Made by a program: the position numbers and the translations under genes
In this document: positions 14,600 through 27,539 of the stretch, piece by piece
How positions within the stretch are numbered: the stretch's first letter is position 1
How the letters are laid out: the number at the start of each line of letters is the position of its first letter
Assembly (NCBI GenBank): GCA_028554795.2
Contig: CM068842.1
Coordinates: 22,354,590 to 22,418,589, forward strand
Length of the DNA stretch: 64,000 nt
Source of the DNA: Sinohyriopsis cumingii
Lineage: Eukaryota > Mollusca > Bivalvia > Unionida > Unionidae
Direction: 5' to 3'
The notes under the pieces: model-generated
What the model was told of the DNA's origin: nothing
Databases searched by the model: none
The model's input: the letters and a program-made list of their open reading frames with translations, nothing else

Positions 14600-14900
14600 A
14601 GGGGCGGTTTGGCGTCAATGGGAATTAGCATTAAAAACCACCCTGGGCCTGTTTAGCGTCAATGGGAAATTTAACATCACGAAAACCCCTGGGCCTGTTT
14701 AGCGTCAAGGGAATTTAACATGGGAATAGATCGTGGGCCTGTTTAGCGTCCAGGGGAATTGAACATGGGAATAGATCGTGGGCCTGTTTAGCGTCAAAGG
14801 GAATTGAACATGGGAATAGATCGTGGGCCTGTATAGCGTCAAGGGAAATTGAACATGGTGGGTCTGTATAGCGTCAAGGGGAATTTGACATGGTGGGACT
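14600..14900 (+). repeat. Minisatellite of about 44-bp units
   Basis: About six copies of GATCGTGGGCCTGTTTAGCG with GAATTGAACATGGGAATA between. It is the counterpart of the array at 590-895 in the inverted copy. Confidence 0.9.
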
Positions 14901-15569
14901 CTCCAGGGACAATGATGGTAGAGGGCCAAACACAACAGAGACAGAGACAGACATACACTAGTACAAGCCTGAGATTTATATATAAAGCATTACCAAGACC
15001 TGAAATTTTGCTGGGGTGTTCAAAAATTTGCATAATTGTAATGATGCTATAAATAGCTATAATCAAGGAAAAGCTCAACGCCAAAAATGGATGTGACTAA
15101 AAGTAACGCTAAAATGACGAAATTGTCCCAGAATAAACATATCCCCGAAAATTAAGTTACAATAGTTTAGACTAAAATGGATAAACTTAGTAACTACTTA
15201 CAATATCAACTTGTGTGACCATCGTGGGTAAACACCCATGTATCTATTTATAGCTATAATCAGCTGAAATTCATATGAAATCTCGCTATCTATTTATAGC
15301 TACAACTTGTTGGTTATTCCTTTTGAAAACCCCACTATCATTTTATAGCCTCAGCTTGAGTGACGTTCCTATTTATGAACTCTAGTACATATGTATAGCT
15401 ACAACCTGTGGAAAACCCCAAGTCCATATTTATACTCTCAAAATTTCCAGCGTCAGTGACCTCACTGTACTGAACACTAGGGGATAAATGGCAACAGTGT
15501 TGCAAGTGGCTGACCTGAATACGCGCTACTGTAGGTAGGTAGGTAGCGTGATTTTGATAGGGATAAAGT

Positions 15570-15876
15570 GAGTTTTGTAGGGACAAACAGAGACCAATAC
15601 ACAAACACACACAGAGAGGGAAGAGGAAAACAACAAACCCCCAAATATACTATCAACACAGAGGAAAGCGGAAAAAAACCCAAGATATACTATCCACACA
15701 TAATGGAGGGAAAACAAACCCAAATATACTATCCATACAAACGTACACGAATGCATACAAACCCCAAATATACTATCCACACAACATCGCTAACGCGTAC
15801 AAACCCCAAATATACTATCCACACAACGTCGCTAACGCGTACAAACCCAAAATATACTATTCACACAACGTATGCG

Positions 15877-15935
<59 letters not shown>

Positions 15936-16440
15936 GGAAGAGGAAAAAACACAAACCCCCAAATATACTATCAACACAGAGGAAGCGGAAAAAAACCAAG
16001 ATATACTATCCACACGGAAGGGAGGGAAAACAAACCCCAATATACTATCCATACAAACGTACGCGAACGCATGCAAACCCCAAATATACTATTCACACAA
16101 CGTCGCTAACGCATACAACCCCAAATATCCTATCCACACAACGTCGCTAACACGTACAAACCCAAATATACTATCCATACAAACGTACGTGAACGCATAC
16201 AAACCCCAAATATACTATCCACACAACGTCGCTAACGCATACAAACCCCAAATATACTATCCACACAACGTCGCTAACGCGTATAAACCCAAATATACTA
16301 TCCTTACAAACGTACGCGAACGCATACAAACCACTAATATACTATCCACACAACGTCGCTAACGCGTACAAACCCCAAATATACTATCCACACAACGTCG
16401 CTAACGCGTACAAACCCAAAATATACTATTCACGCAACGT
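15570..16440 (+). repeat. Minisatellite with a mixed 27-45 bp unit
   Basis: The core AATATACTATCCACACAACG alternates with ATACAAACGTACGCGAACGC. The (CA)n run at 15,879-15,932 lies in the middle. One frame stays open for 264 codons only because the unit lacks stops; I do not regard it as a gene. Confidence 0.85.
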
Positions 16441-17028
16441 ACGCGCGCAGACATACGCATAAACACACACACACACGTGTTACCGCATTGGGTGACAATA
16501 GAACGGGTAGTACTTTAGTCTGGAGTGTTTTGAGAAATGGGCAGACTTAACATTATATTGGAGAGAGAAAGAAAGAATGGTAAAGAAAAAAAGTAGGACA
16601 CCATTTTTGGTTTGTTATTTTTTGCGGTATTATAGGACAAAGATAACTAAGAAAACCTCACATTCTATGTGAGAAATGTTCGTTGTTTTCATTCATTCAT
16701 CAATTTTATAAAAAGGTATTGTAATATATATTGTCAACTGACTGCTTAACATTTTGCTATATATCTCAAATTTAAGAGATGTCCTGTGTTTCGTAGCAAA
16801 CGAATTGATGAATGAATGAAAACAATGAACATTTCTCACATAGAATGTGAGGTTTTCTTAGTTATCTTTGTCCTATAATACCGCAAAAAATAACAAACCA
16901 AAAATGGAGTCCTACATTTTTTCTTTACCATTCTTTCTTTCTCTCTCCAATATAATGTTAAGTCTGCCCATTTCTCAAAACACTCCAGACTAAAGCACTA
17001 TCCGTTCTATTGTCACCCAATGCAGTAA

Positions 17029-17069
<41 letters not shown>

Positions 17070-17141
17070 ATGTCTGCGCGCGTACGTTGTGTGAATAGTA
17101 TATTTTGGGTTTGTAGGCGTTAGCGACGTTGTGTGGATAGT
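16384..17141. repeat. Long palindrome, arms of about 350 bp with a loop of about 35 bp
   Basis: AGTCTGGAGTGTTTTGAGAA at about 16,520 has its complement at about 16,970, and the outer parts CTATCCACACAACGTCGCTA match at 17,141. Each arm includes a (CA)n or (GT)n tract of different length. The loop is at 16,736-16,769. Confidence 0.9.
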
Positions 17142-17299
17142 TGCTGAGAGTTTTAATTGGCCAAGATAGTACTGGACTATATTATTACAATGTTTACTCA
17201 CTGATACAGCTAGTGATATTTACAAATTCACTGTAACTGGAACAGAGTGCTGACTATACTGTTGTTAAGGACTATATATTGATAGGTTATGAGTTATTC

Positions 17300-17780
17300 C
17301 CTGAAGCTTGTCGACAAAAATTCAAAAGCTTAAGAAAGAAGAAGACCAGACCTATGTCGAATTTGCTTGTGAAAAGCACACTAATTTGAATGGTGGTGCT
17401 CTTCTAGAAAGGGTAATAAAAATTACGAAAGTCTGAGACAACTCATATTTGTTGCAGATTTCAAGAACTGCGTCCATAGTGACATTATCATTTATCTTGA
17501 CGTACACAAGATCGAAACCTTTGAAAATGCTGCTCGTGCCGCTGACGAGTATGCTTTAACTCATAAGGTTTCTTTTGTGGAAAACTCTTCCGCTCAGCTG
17601 TCTTTTGGCAAAACAAAAGTATTTCAGTCTAATACTAGCCTTTCTAAATCTCAAACTGGCACAACGTTTTAAAAATCAAGCTTCAGATAAACTTGACAAG
17701 AATAAAGGACACATTATTTCTTATTGCTACAAATTGAAAACTAGGCATCAGAATCAAGACAGACTCATTCCAAATACTCT
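17300..17780 (+). pseudogene. gag remnant of the gypsy element
   Basis: Frames carry 'EEDQTYVEFACEKH', 'FVADFKNCVHSDI' and 'AARAADEYALTHK', typical of the SCAN-like capsid region of vertebrate and invertebrate gypsy elements. 'GHIISYCYK' follows, a worn zinc knuckle. Several frameshifts are present. Confidence 0.65.
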
Positions 17781-17919
17781 TACTTTTAAGAGGTCAAGGT
17801 CACGGTCATGTATTGAGAGCAATATATTTGCTGGGTATAATAAACCCCATTCTGATATGATTATGGAGAATTATGAACCATTCATATCGAACGGTCCTAT
17901 ATCACTCTTGGGTAATTTG

Positions 17920-18380
17920 GCCAATCCTATCGTTGTTAAAATTTTAAGAGACACAGGAGCTTCTCAGAGTCTCTTATTGTCAGGTACTTTGCCTTTTTTT
18001 CTAAGAAGTCTTCTTCTAAGGAAAGTGTTCTTATTCAGCGAATAGAGTGCGGCTTTGTTGATGTTCTTCTCCATTGTGTAAATTTGTCATCAGACTTAGT
18101 CTCAGGACCTGTGACAGTCGGAACAGTGCGTTCTTTACCCGTTGTGGGCATTAATTTATTACAAGGCAAAGACCTAGTTGGAGACAAGGTTGTGGTTAAT
18201 CCACTTGTAACTGACAAGCCTTGTTTGGATCCTAAAGACGAATCAATTGAAAAAGAATTCGCTGATTTATTCCCAGCTTGTGCAGTTACCAGAGCTATGG
18301 CAAAGAAAGCTCTTGAGGATGATGTTGATAAGGAAAGTATTCCTTTAGCTGACACATGCATTGGTCAGGCTTTTGATTAG
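17920..18380 (+). pseudogene. Aspartic protease region of the gypsy element
   Basis: 'KILRDTGASQSLLLSG' is the retropepsin active site (DTGA). After a frame break the sequence continues with 'TVRSLPVVGINLLQGKDLVGDKV', the usual flap and C-terminal part, up to a stop at 18,380. Confidence 0.75.
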
Positions 18381-18649
18381 GTCACTTTTACTCCTTGTTT
18401 GGATCAATCAGCAGGTATTGATCACAGTGATCCTCTTTTAACTATTCATAATCAGGGTGATAAATGACAATCACTTGTCGTCAAACAGGAGAAAGATCCT
18501 GAAATCTCCAGTTTGTTTCAAATGGCCATTAGTGAAACTGAAGCCACTAAAGTACCTGTCTATTATTTAATTAAAAATGGCATTCTTATGAGAAAATGAA
18601 GATCTCCCGAGGTATCTGCTGGTCATGAGTGGCCAGTGAACTATCAAAT

Positions 18650-18915
18650 TGTAGTTCCAAAATCTTGCAGACAGGAAATGCTTAGTCTTGCCCATGAAAC
18701 TCCTTTGGCTGATCATTTAAGAATTATTAAGACTTATCACAAGATCTTGACTTACTTCTATTGGCCAAAAATCAAAAGTGATGTTGGTAAATACTGAAGA
18801 TCTTGTCATACTTGTCAAATGGAAGACAAAACCCAATCAGACAATACCTAAGGCTCATCTGCAACCCATTCCTGCATTTGACGAACCATTTTTAAGAATT
18901 ATGGTAAAAATGACT
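18650..18915 (+). pseudogene. Integrase zinc-binding domain, core deleted
   Basis: 'SLAHETPLADHLRIIKTYHKI' and 'RSCHTCQ' give the H2C2 zinc finger of retroviral integrases, followed by 'AHLQPIPAFDEPF', which normally leads into the catalytic core. The core is absent: within a few codons the sequence is reverse transcriptase. Confidence 0.75.
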
Positions 18916-19510
18916 GGAGTTCACCATGTATACTTGTTCCGAAACCAAATAAAACTTTCCGTAAGTGCACTGATTATAGGAAGGTGAACAGTGTGACAAA
19001 AACAGATTCATTTCCATTACCATGAATTAATGACTGTCTTGATAAGATCGGAAATGCCAAGTATGTCACCAAATTTGACCTTCTGAAAGGATTTTGGCAA
19101 ATTCTACTAACGAAAAGAGCAAAGGAAATTTCAACATTCGTGACTCCAGATGGACTTTATCAATATTGTGTAATGCCTTTTGGGATGAAAGGGTCGCCAA
19201 GTACTTGTCGACGTCTCATCAATATGATCACCTCTCGTCTAGACAATTGTAATGCTTAGATCAATGATGTCATCATCTACAACGAAACTTGGATAGAACA
19301 TTTAGCAACAATTCGGAAATTCTTTGACAGACTCACAATTAATTTATCCAAAAATGAGTTCTAGTGTAAGTTTTCTAGGACATATCGTGGTACATGGACA
19401 AGTTAAACATATAGATGCTAAGGTCAAGGCTGTCTCTGAATTCCCTGAGCCTGTTAGTAAAAGGCAACTGACGAGATTTTTAGGTATGGCTGGATATTAT
19501 CTATAATTGC
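18915..19510 (+). pseudogene. Reverse transcriptase remnant
   Basis: 'WSSPCILVPKPNKTFRKCTD', 'FDLLKGFWQILL', 'YCVMPFGMKGSPST' and a damaged catalytic region ('AxINDVIIYN' in place of Y/F-x-DD) follow Ty3/gypsy order. In-frame stops are numerous. Confidence 0.85.
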
Positions 19511-20020
19511 TGAACCTCTGACAAATTTATTGACTAAGAAAAATAAGTTTCTTTGGACTGAAAAATGTCAGGAGGCATTTCATTGCTAAAAGACATACCT
19601 AAAAGCGAGCCAGATCTTACAGCTCCAAAGTTCAGATAATCATTAAACTGCATGTTGATGCCAGTGATGTTGGGGTTGGAGCAGCATTGATTCAAAAAGA
19701 CGAAAATGGTATTGATCTTCCAGTGTGCTATTTTTCTAAGAAATTAAATAAACACCAAAGAAATTATTCTATTCAACAATCGAGAAGGAATGTTTGGCTT
19801 TGATATTTGCATTACAACATTCTGAAGTTTACATTAGTTCAGATCCTTCTTCTATTATTGTGTTTAGTGACCACATCCCCCTTACTTTCATTGGCAAGAT
19901 GAAAAATGAAAAACAAACGGTACTAATGTGGCGTTTGTTGTTACATAAACATAATATTGACATCAGGTACATCAAGGGAATAGATAATTTAATAGCAAAT
20001 GCACTTTACTGTGTATAGAT
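19510..20020 (+). pseudogene. RNase H remnant
   Basis: 'LLTKKNKFLWTEKCQEAF', 'LHVDASDVGVGAALIQ', 'TIEKECLALIFAL' and 'YIKGIDNLIANAL' mark the Ty3/gypsy RNase H domain with frame breaks. Confidence 0.85.
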
Positions 20021-20138
20021 ATGTACTATTTCATGCACACTGTATACTTTATAAGAGTTCTTTTCATCCTCATTTATAATTAATATATGGTAAAAGGAAA
20101 GCTTTATCATATAAATCTTACTTTTTCTTTATGGGGGG

Positions 20139-21014
20139 TGTTATGTAGATTTGATTTAATTTATTTTTCATTTAATTTATTTGTGTGTAAGTTTTAATTT
20201 TTTGTTTCGTTACATGTTTCAATAATGTAATTATGTTTACTGGAATTTTATATTTGCCAGAAATTAGTTTGGCCTGACTGTTCTGTCGAAACACCTAAAA
20301 ATAGAACTTTGTATCCTTAAGCTGACCTAGTTCCCGACCTTGATTAAGAAACCACTGAGTCAAGGAAACAACTTTCTATTTTTATCTTCTTCTCAGCGTA
20401 AAATGATTGGTTTTTGTCAAGGTCATACTGGGAATACGTGACTTCAGATGTAAACATCACCTATTTCGAAATTCTGGTTTTACCGGAATTGCGCAGTAGT
20501 CATGGTTAATTCCTGTGTTTATAGAGAATTTAGTCAGTTGGAAGTTTTAATTTCGAGGTGTTTTATTTTGACCATTTCAGTCGAAATTTTGTTTTAGGAA
20601 TAATTAATTCTTTCTCCTGGAAATATTTGATTGCTTATGCAGAATTCTTGGACAAAGACATTTCTTTAAATTATATTCGGATTTCAAACACCGGAATATT
20701 ATTTTCTGTGGTTCACAAAGAACTGTAAACACATCAGCGCTATACTGACTACAGTATATATCATCGCCTTCCATTTTGGATTTTTCGTCGGGACTCGAAC
20801 TTGAATTCATTAGAACATTTTATTACTATGACTAATAATGAATAATTCTTGGATTATTCTTGGATTATTTTTTTTTTTGATTCTTAAGACCGTAAGTTCT
20901 TTTTTTTAATTTTAGGTTGTTTTGCCAGGGAAATAAATTATTTGTCAGATCTTTCAAAGCTTGCTGTTTTCACTTTTTCTTTGTTACTGTTTATTAGAGC
21001 CTAAACACGTAACA
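20139..21014 (+). repeat. 3' LTR of the gypsy element (876 bp)
   Basis: A G-rich polypurine tract (ATGGGGGG) precedes TGTTATGTAG. The LTR ends CACGTAACA, giving TGTTA..TAACA ends. The same sequence recurs at 31,674-32,553 and in pieces at 5,690-5,778 and 6,770-7,216. Confidence 0.85.
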
Positions 21015-23267
21015 CATGTAAAGTGCATGTAAAACATCAGGTAGACCAGGTATTTCCCTTGGAAAATACCAGTGTCCTGAACTCAGATCCAAGTAAACAT
21101 GTTTGCCTTCAAGTAATAAGGTTTGCAAAGAAATGACATTAATCAGGTATGCTCAAACTTCCACTCTCAATTATGGACAAGGGTACAAATTAAATGTATA
21201 TAACAATCCATAGTTTCCGTAATTACTACAGGCAAAGACATTTTAGTAAAATTACATATGCCAACACTCTCTCAATTGTACATGCTGCCAAGGCAAACAT
21301 TATCACTGTATCCGAGATCCTCTGCCAGAATTGCATATTAATAGGTAGTAGTTTCTTTTGAAGAAAAGTAGAAATGCTGACTTTAACATTGGTAATGTAA
21401 AACACGTCTTGTAACAAAAAATTAAAATCTTCAACCGGGCATTTGCAACAGGAACAATAACCACAAATTCAATATTTGTATATCTTGCCGAATTAAAAAA
21501 GATGAAACATTAAGTGCATGCTATATTTTTCCTTTCAGAAGTAAAGTATGTAGATCAGCCTTTACATACCAAACTTTGATTTTTTAAAACCTTACTCGGT
21601 TTTCACACTATGCATCAAAATTCCCCATTTCAGTGATATAGTTCAGTAACTGGGACTTCAGTATGAGCAGCAAATAAAAATCCGCCTGGTACAAAGAAAT
21701 GTTGCTATGTAATTACATTTCAAACGTTCCATACTCTCTTCCTCATATTGCAAGGATCCAAGCTAAAAATAAAGCGAAAAGCTAAAAATATAACAAAGAG
21801 CTAACAACATAACAAAAAGCTAAAAATAAAACTGGTGGACTGGAGTATTTTCAATTCCCATGGAATACAATGTTGCAAATTCATACACTCGAAACTCGTT
21901 ATACGAGACACTTTCGGAGGGAGGGGTTATATAAAAAAATCTCGGAAACGATTCGATTGTTTCTATATTGAAAAATATTTTTCATCATGCCCTGATTCAT
22001 GTAATACTGATTTTGTTTCCATTAGATTCTGTTTCTAAGCAATTTAGTAATCACATCATCTGCTGAATGACTCGGACTTTGAATATAAAAATAAGACAAA
22101 TTGTTTTGTTTTTTTCTAAAGTACTTTTCCGGTGTACTTCTCGTTTCATTTTTTCCTGGGAAAAATATTTCCATAGAGATGAGTTGACCAATCTCGCAAT
22201 GATTTGAACTTTTGTTTATCGTAATTACACATGTAAATACGACAAAACACCACGGATGGCACGATCAAATCCGCAGAGAATCATGACAATGTTCTTTGAG
22301 TCTGTTTTTCGAGAATAAAAGTCACACATTTCAGAATTAATGGAGAGAAGTAAGCGCCAGATCAATTAAGTGCACGAAACGTATGCCAATTTTTTTAAAT
22401 ACATTTTTTTAAAATTATGGGAAATAACACTGTCGCTATCCAAGCGATTTCGATTCATTTCTTTTGGTATCAAGTGGATCGACAACCCATAGCTAGTGAA
22501 GGTGAAAAAAAGAGTTGCAACGGTTATAATCTTCGTGACTTCTATCTAGATTACTAGCTCCTTTAGTAGTTTGAAGAGAAAAAATATTAGAGCAAAATCT
22601 TTCCCGAACACCAAGAAAAGAATGTTTTATTGAGGTTTAGCCACTCATTTCGCTGCAAGTTGATATCAGTAATCGACTATGGCAGGAAAAGGGGGAAAAT
22701 GATTGAATAACGTGTCTTCTGTCAGTATATTCAAATGCTCAGACAACACCTGTTGTCTTTGTATCACACCGTTCCATTTGTACTTGACAATAGTTGAAAC
22801 AAAGCCAAACACTCATCTACGATCTGCATTATAAGAAGAAAAAAGCTAATATATGAGCATTGTGGTTTACATCTCACACAATTACTGTAGTATGGACCAT
22901 ACGTGATGAAAAGAAGAACATCGCAATGAAACCGAAGGTATACGCTTCAGTTGACATTTTTTTTAATCACGATGTAATCTAATTATTTCTGTAAAAAAAT
23001 GAAAACATTAAAGAGACCACCATAATAAATCATTTCAAAAGAATCGTCTATTTCTTCCATGTAGTTGGTTAAGCGAATAATGTAGACACGGCTCTGCCGG
23101 TACATCATGTGACGGCAGATCAAAGTGTACGCTTTTTGTAATCGTAAGTGCATTTTAGACAGGTCAATGCAAGTCTAAATCAGTACTCTTCACTCTCTGA
23201 CATCCATATTTTTGCACACCTTCGTAGGAAAGACCAGCTACAACATAATTTGACTACTAGGTTAATT
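21015..23267. other. No gene seen
   Basis: AT-rich sequence. A small repeat of GCTAAAAATA/AACAAAAAGC at 21,760-21,830 is the only structure noted. Confidence 0.5.
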
Positions 23268-23600
23268 TTATACCGCTTTGGTGGCCTAGTGGTTAGAGCG
23301 TCCGCCTCTGATGCGGGACGTCGCGGGTTCGAACCACGGCCGAGTCATACTAAAAACTTGTAAAAATTGTACTTACAGATTCCTCGCTTGGCGCTCAGCG
23401 TTTAAAGGTAAGTATTAAGACTGGTCGGTCTCGTGTCAATATAATGTGATTGGGTGGAACATTATGCTACGTGTCTGAGGCATGATGCAACTGTGCTTGA
23501 CATTACAAAACTCATCAACTGGCACACTGCATACATCATAGCGATATGACTGAAAACTTGTCAAAGCTACGTTAAAATCCAAATCACACACCGACACACG
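23268..23600 (+). repeat. tRNA-derived SINE copy
   Basis: GGTGGCCTAGTGGTTAGAGCG and GGTTCGAACCACGGCCGAGT head, followed by the same body and AAAATCCAAATCACACACC tail as at 8,424-8,790. Confidence 0.85.
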
Positions 23601-23639
23601 TTAATATTTTAAGATATCTTTTTTCCTGGTTTAGTACAT

Positions 23640-23790
23640 TAATGGCTATGTCAGGCCGAGGAAATGTCATGGCTGCAAAACAATCTGGCATGGCGGATAT
23701 CGAACCCGCGACCCTTGGATTACAAGTCCGACAGTCTACGCTACCGCCTCTCCGCTCTTCTGGTTTCAGCAATGAATGCTTTGTTAAAAC
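23640..23790 (-). repeat. Second tRNA-like repeat (Thr-like head)
   Basis: On the minus strand GCGGTAGCGTAGACTG, an anticodon-like ACTTGTAATCC and B box GGGTTCGATATCC appear in tRNA order. The acceptor and anticodon stems do not pair fully, so this is a tRNA-derived repeat or pseudogene, distinct from the other SINE. Confidence 0.5.
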
Positions 23791-25093
23791 CCGTATGAAA
23801 TATTACTCTAAAAGAAACCAGAGCATTAAAAAACAACAATAACAAAGAAACGTTTAGATACATATTATGACTATGAAAGAGTCAAAGTTGGGAAAAGCAA
23901 GCACATGCATAATTTGTATTGTAAACAGATAAAATATATGAACTGCCTATACTGATGCATTGTAAAGATTTTCATATTTCTGTAAAAATCAGAGTTACTG
24001 CTAAGGCATAACTGTCCCTTTAATGGTGATATTGCCATTAGGTTTCAATACACAAAGTAAAGTTGAGGTAATAAAAAAAATACAGTAAAAATAGCGGGGG
24101 GGGGGGGTGTTTCATTTAAAACTTAACTCGCCACAGGAAATACATGATTCACTTGCGGTAGGACAAGTGGCCATTGTTTTAGGCTGTGTCATTGGTGCAC
24201 AAATCTGGATAGGGCGTTGAGTCTTCTTAAAATAGAATTTTGTTCCTGAATTTAGTCCCACTTATATGTTTGCATAAATTCATAATTTTGTTGGAAGAAA
24301 ACTACAACAAGAGTTGCTTTTTATTTTTTTCAAATATAGAACATGACATTGATTTTATGTTAAAGATGAAATAAGTCGTCATTATTCGCTTTTAAGTCGA
24401 ATCCAACTATAAACTGCACAGACCAAGATATGTCGTCGCATAGAGCGCCGGCAGATATGGGTCTGTGAAGTTTGTTAGGAGTAATCAGTAGAACAAACAT
24501 CATATACCCTGATCTGCAGGCGCATTATGCTACGGCATATCTGGATATGTTTTGTTTGCAGTTTCTCGACATTAAGTAATTATACACGGTAAAGGTTATC
24601 ATACCATACCTTGAGAATCAGACATTAAACATATTTCTTCGTACATAAACAATCAATGAATCACTTAACACTTTGTCTTTTAACATAATTATTGGAGTTT
24701 AAATATCCGTAATAGACTATAAATGAAATTAATCTAGGTCTACTTATGCGCAACCACGAACACAACAGATATATTGTAATGTCTCGTTATTTATGCAGTC
24801 GAGTATCAGATTTCATGGGCATATTCCAAAGTTAACCATAAAAGTTTTTCCAAACTTAACCACAAAAGGAACCGTCTATTTAACCACTTTATACACACGA
24901 ACACAAAAGCGCGGTCAGTTCCCCAGAGGGGCCCAACCAATCAGCAATCACAACCAATCAACACGCGAGAGCTGAAAATGAAGATTCGTCAGGAGGGATT
25001 TCTCCGAAATTCACGCACATTTCAAAACGACATTTCTTCATAATAATTTTTAATAATAGTCTGCTATTGACAACAACATATATAAATTCACGT

Positions 25094-25141
<48 letters not shown>

Positions 25142-25779
25142 GCAAATCCATCTCACGAATGCTGATGAGTTGTATGGTAATAGGGGGTCTATATTTTAGC
25201 TACAGATCTAGGTCAAAGCCTTCAAGGTTCCAAATCCTGAAATCAATCTTTCACTGGCGAATATGCATTTCCATTTCCGCCAACAATGTGCAGAACTCAA
25301 CCATGCTAATCGTGTTATCCTATACAGCCATCGCGGACAGCTTGATAATTGTATTCAGGCTAGTTTGTGCTGCCGCGAGAAATTTTGAATAGATACGTAT
25401 TCGCGAATGCTGCCGTGTCGAGATAATTTTACCAAAGCCAATACCCACACCGGTTAATATAATATTGACTCCAAAACCAATTCTGATAGGTGTGCCGATA
25501 ATAGTTAACGTATTCGTGACTCATGTCATACGCAGATATTTAGCCAGATCCAGCTGCTATAAGTTATGGCAGGTGAGGCTACAACTGCTGTGGTATGTAA
25601 GAGTAGACGGTACTAAATGTGACTGCTGACCTAGATCCAGCTCCTATAATTTGCGTTAGGATACGCCTGTTGCCGTAAGTATCAGTAAATGGTACTACCC
25701 ACGACTGTTGACCTAGAGCGGGCAGCAACGCTTAACTATTTGGTGAATCAGGCGACGAAGTAAATATAAGATTCACACC
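23791..25779. other. No gene seen
   Basis: Contains a G10 run near 24,098 and the (CT)n tract. 25,150-25,780 is less AT-rich and may be the worn upstream part of the LINE that starts at about 25,780. Confidence 0.45.
25097..25139. repeat. (CT)n microsatellite
   Basis: About 20 CT units. Confidence 0.97.
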
Positions 25780-27240
25780 AGCCGTGATGGCAGATTGCAG
25801 AAATCTGTTGCCAGTGCACGGTATCAGCTCAGGTATCGTAGGACCTGATGATCTTCCATTGCCCCTGGACTTGTGGTATCAAAGGATTCAGACAGGTCTG
25901 AACGAGTGGTTTAATGTGACTGCTGACTCGATCAACGGCATCTGTCTGAGAGTCAGCGTGACTTCAGGAAAGGACTAGGAACCACATACGTGGTGTTTGC
26001 AAATCGTCAGCTTGGGGATAATGGCAGGAACAGAACTTCAACCCGTACATGACATTCGTCGACCTGACAGACGCCTTTGACATGGGGGCTTTTGGAAGAT
26101 CTTGTCAAGACTTGGCTGCACAGAAATATTCATCGGAATGGTTCGGCAATTCTGATATGGCATGTTTACTTGCGCCGTGGACGACGGTGAATCATCTGAA
26201 ACATTTCCAGTTATTAACAGCGTCCATCAAGGGTATATACTGACCCGAACCCACTTTAATATGATGTTGTCTGCCATTACAGATTCCTTACGTGACTATG
26301 TCACTTGGATCAATATCAGATACCGGACTGACGACAATGTCTTCGATCTGAGGATATAACGGGCGAAGTCGAAGTTAAAGTAATTGCTCGTGTCTCGTAT
26401 TTGCTGACGTCTACACCCTGAATACAATCAGAATCTGACTGGCAACAGTACGGACTACTGCGATTCAGCTTGTGACAATTCCATTCTCAAAATCAGTCTC
26501 AAGAAGACATAGGTGAAGCTTCAAACAACACTATGAAAGGCTTCCTTAGAGCCTTCCATTACAGTGTTAGTCCAAATCCTCGAAGAAGTGGACAAGTTCA
26601 TCTTCCCAGTGAGTAAACTGTCACGTAAAGTTCATAAAAACAGCGCCAGAAATGTCGTATTAGGAGTGGCCTTTGTTTGACTACGCGCAAAGGTATGAGA
26701 AAGCAGAACCATTAGTCTGCAAAATAAACGTATGGTCTACAAAGTCATTTTGTTACTGATCTTGCTGTATGCATGTAAGACCTGGACAGCGCGCTTACGT
26801 CATGCTAAGAAGATGAATCCATTTTCGCATGGTCTGCAGGAGGAAACAGATGAAGCCAAGAAGGCAGGACAAAGAACCCAGACACTGAGATTCTCACACG
26901 AGAAGGCATTCCAAGCATCTGCACTCAGCTGATGAAGTCACGGACGAGGTGGGCAGGCCACGTAACGAGGCTGTCAGACGAGCAATTACCAAAAAGATGA
27001 TTTTCTACAGCGAAGCGAAGGAGAGAAAGAGATCTCGTAAAGATCAGAAGAAACTACTGAAAGACTCCCTCAAATCACTCCTGAAATACTTGAACATTGA
27101 CCCTGCATTTTGTGAAGATCTCCAAAATGATCGTTTCACTTTGCGGTGTCACATCAATACTGCAACCACAGGGTATGAGCAGAGAAGAATGGCAGAGGCA
27201 GTGTTGACGCGCGAGCACCAAAACGTCTTCTATTGATTAA
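25780..27240 (+). pseudogene. Non-LTR retrotransposon (LINE) reverse transcriptase remnant
   Basis: In order across shifting frames: 'MTFVDLTDAFD' (motif A region), 'DGESSETFPVINSVHQGYIL' (motif B), 'SLRDYVTWINIRYRTDDNVFDL', 'LLILLYACKTWT', then 'DSLKSLLKYLNIDP' and 'YEQRRMAEAV' at the tail. It is the same family as 2,680-3,260. The YADD-type catalytic site is not readable. Full of stops. Confidence 0.8.
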
Positions 27241-27539
27241 GCAAGACCAAACGGCAACTCCTGTCCAGTGCGCCACTGTTTAAAATACAAAAGTGGTCTG
27301 ATCAGCCACTGACGTTCTCACCGAAACCACAGTTAGGGATTTCATGGTCATCTTTGAAGTCCAAGGAGAATCAACACAGTTTTACTACTGCCAATGTGAA
27401 TAGGGTTACGTACATTACTTCCTGTTTTAAAAACTGGGAATTTTCTTCCAGCCTCAATATTTCCCAATTGAATACTTTTAAATCACCATGGATAGAACAC
27501 CTTGGCACAACAATTTCAATCGATGAAAACAGTTCTTTG

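Larger units (their letters stand above)
14590..17141 (-). mobile_element. Composite non-coding repeat with minisatellite arms and a hairpin end
   Basis: From 14,590 to 15,465 it is an inverted copy of the window start (1-955). It continues into a minisatellite (15,570-16,440) with the unit AAACCCCAAATATACTATCC plus AACGTCGCTAACGCGTAC. It ends in a palindrome with arms of about 350 bp (16,384-16,735 and 16,770-17,141). It has no coding capacity. It sits exactly between the cut 5' LTR and the gypsy body. It behaves like a large non-autonomous DNA transposon or a Helitron-like carrier, but I cannot classify it. Confidence 0.6.
14165..21014 (+). mobile_element. Gmr1-like Ty3/gypsy LTR retrotransposon, degenerate and interrupted
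   Basis: A truncated 5' LTR (14,165-14,588) and a full 3' LTR (20,139-21,014) flank coding remnants at 17,300-20,020. These hold gag, zinc knuckle, retropepsin, integrase zinc domain, reverse transcriptase and RNase H, all plus strand with many stops. The integrase part comes before the reverse transcriptase, the order known from Gmr1-type elements. A foreign repeat (14,590-17,141) replaces the rest of the 5' LTR and the primer site. Confidence 0.85.

Noticed and set aside
15568-16362. 264-codon open frame
   Set aside because: It is a translated minisatellite of KYTIHTT-like units with no protein-like complexity.
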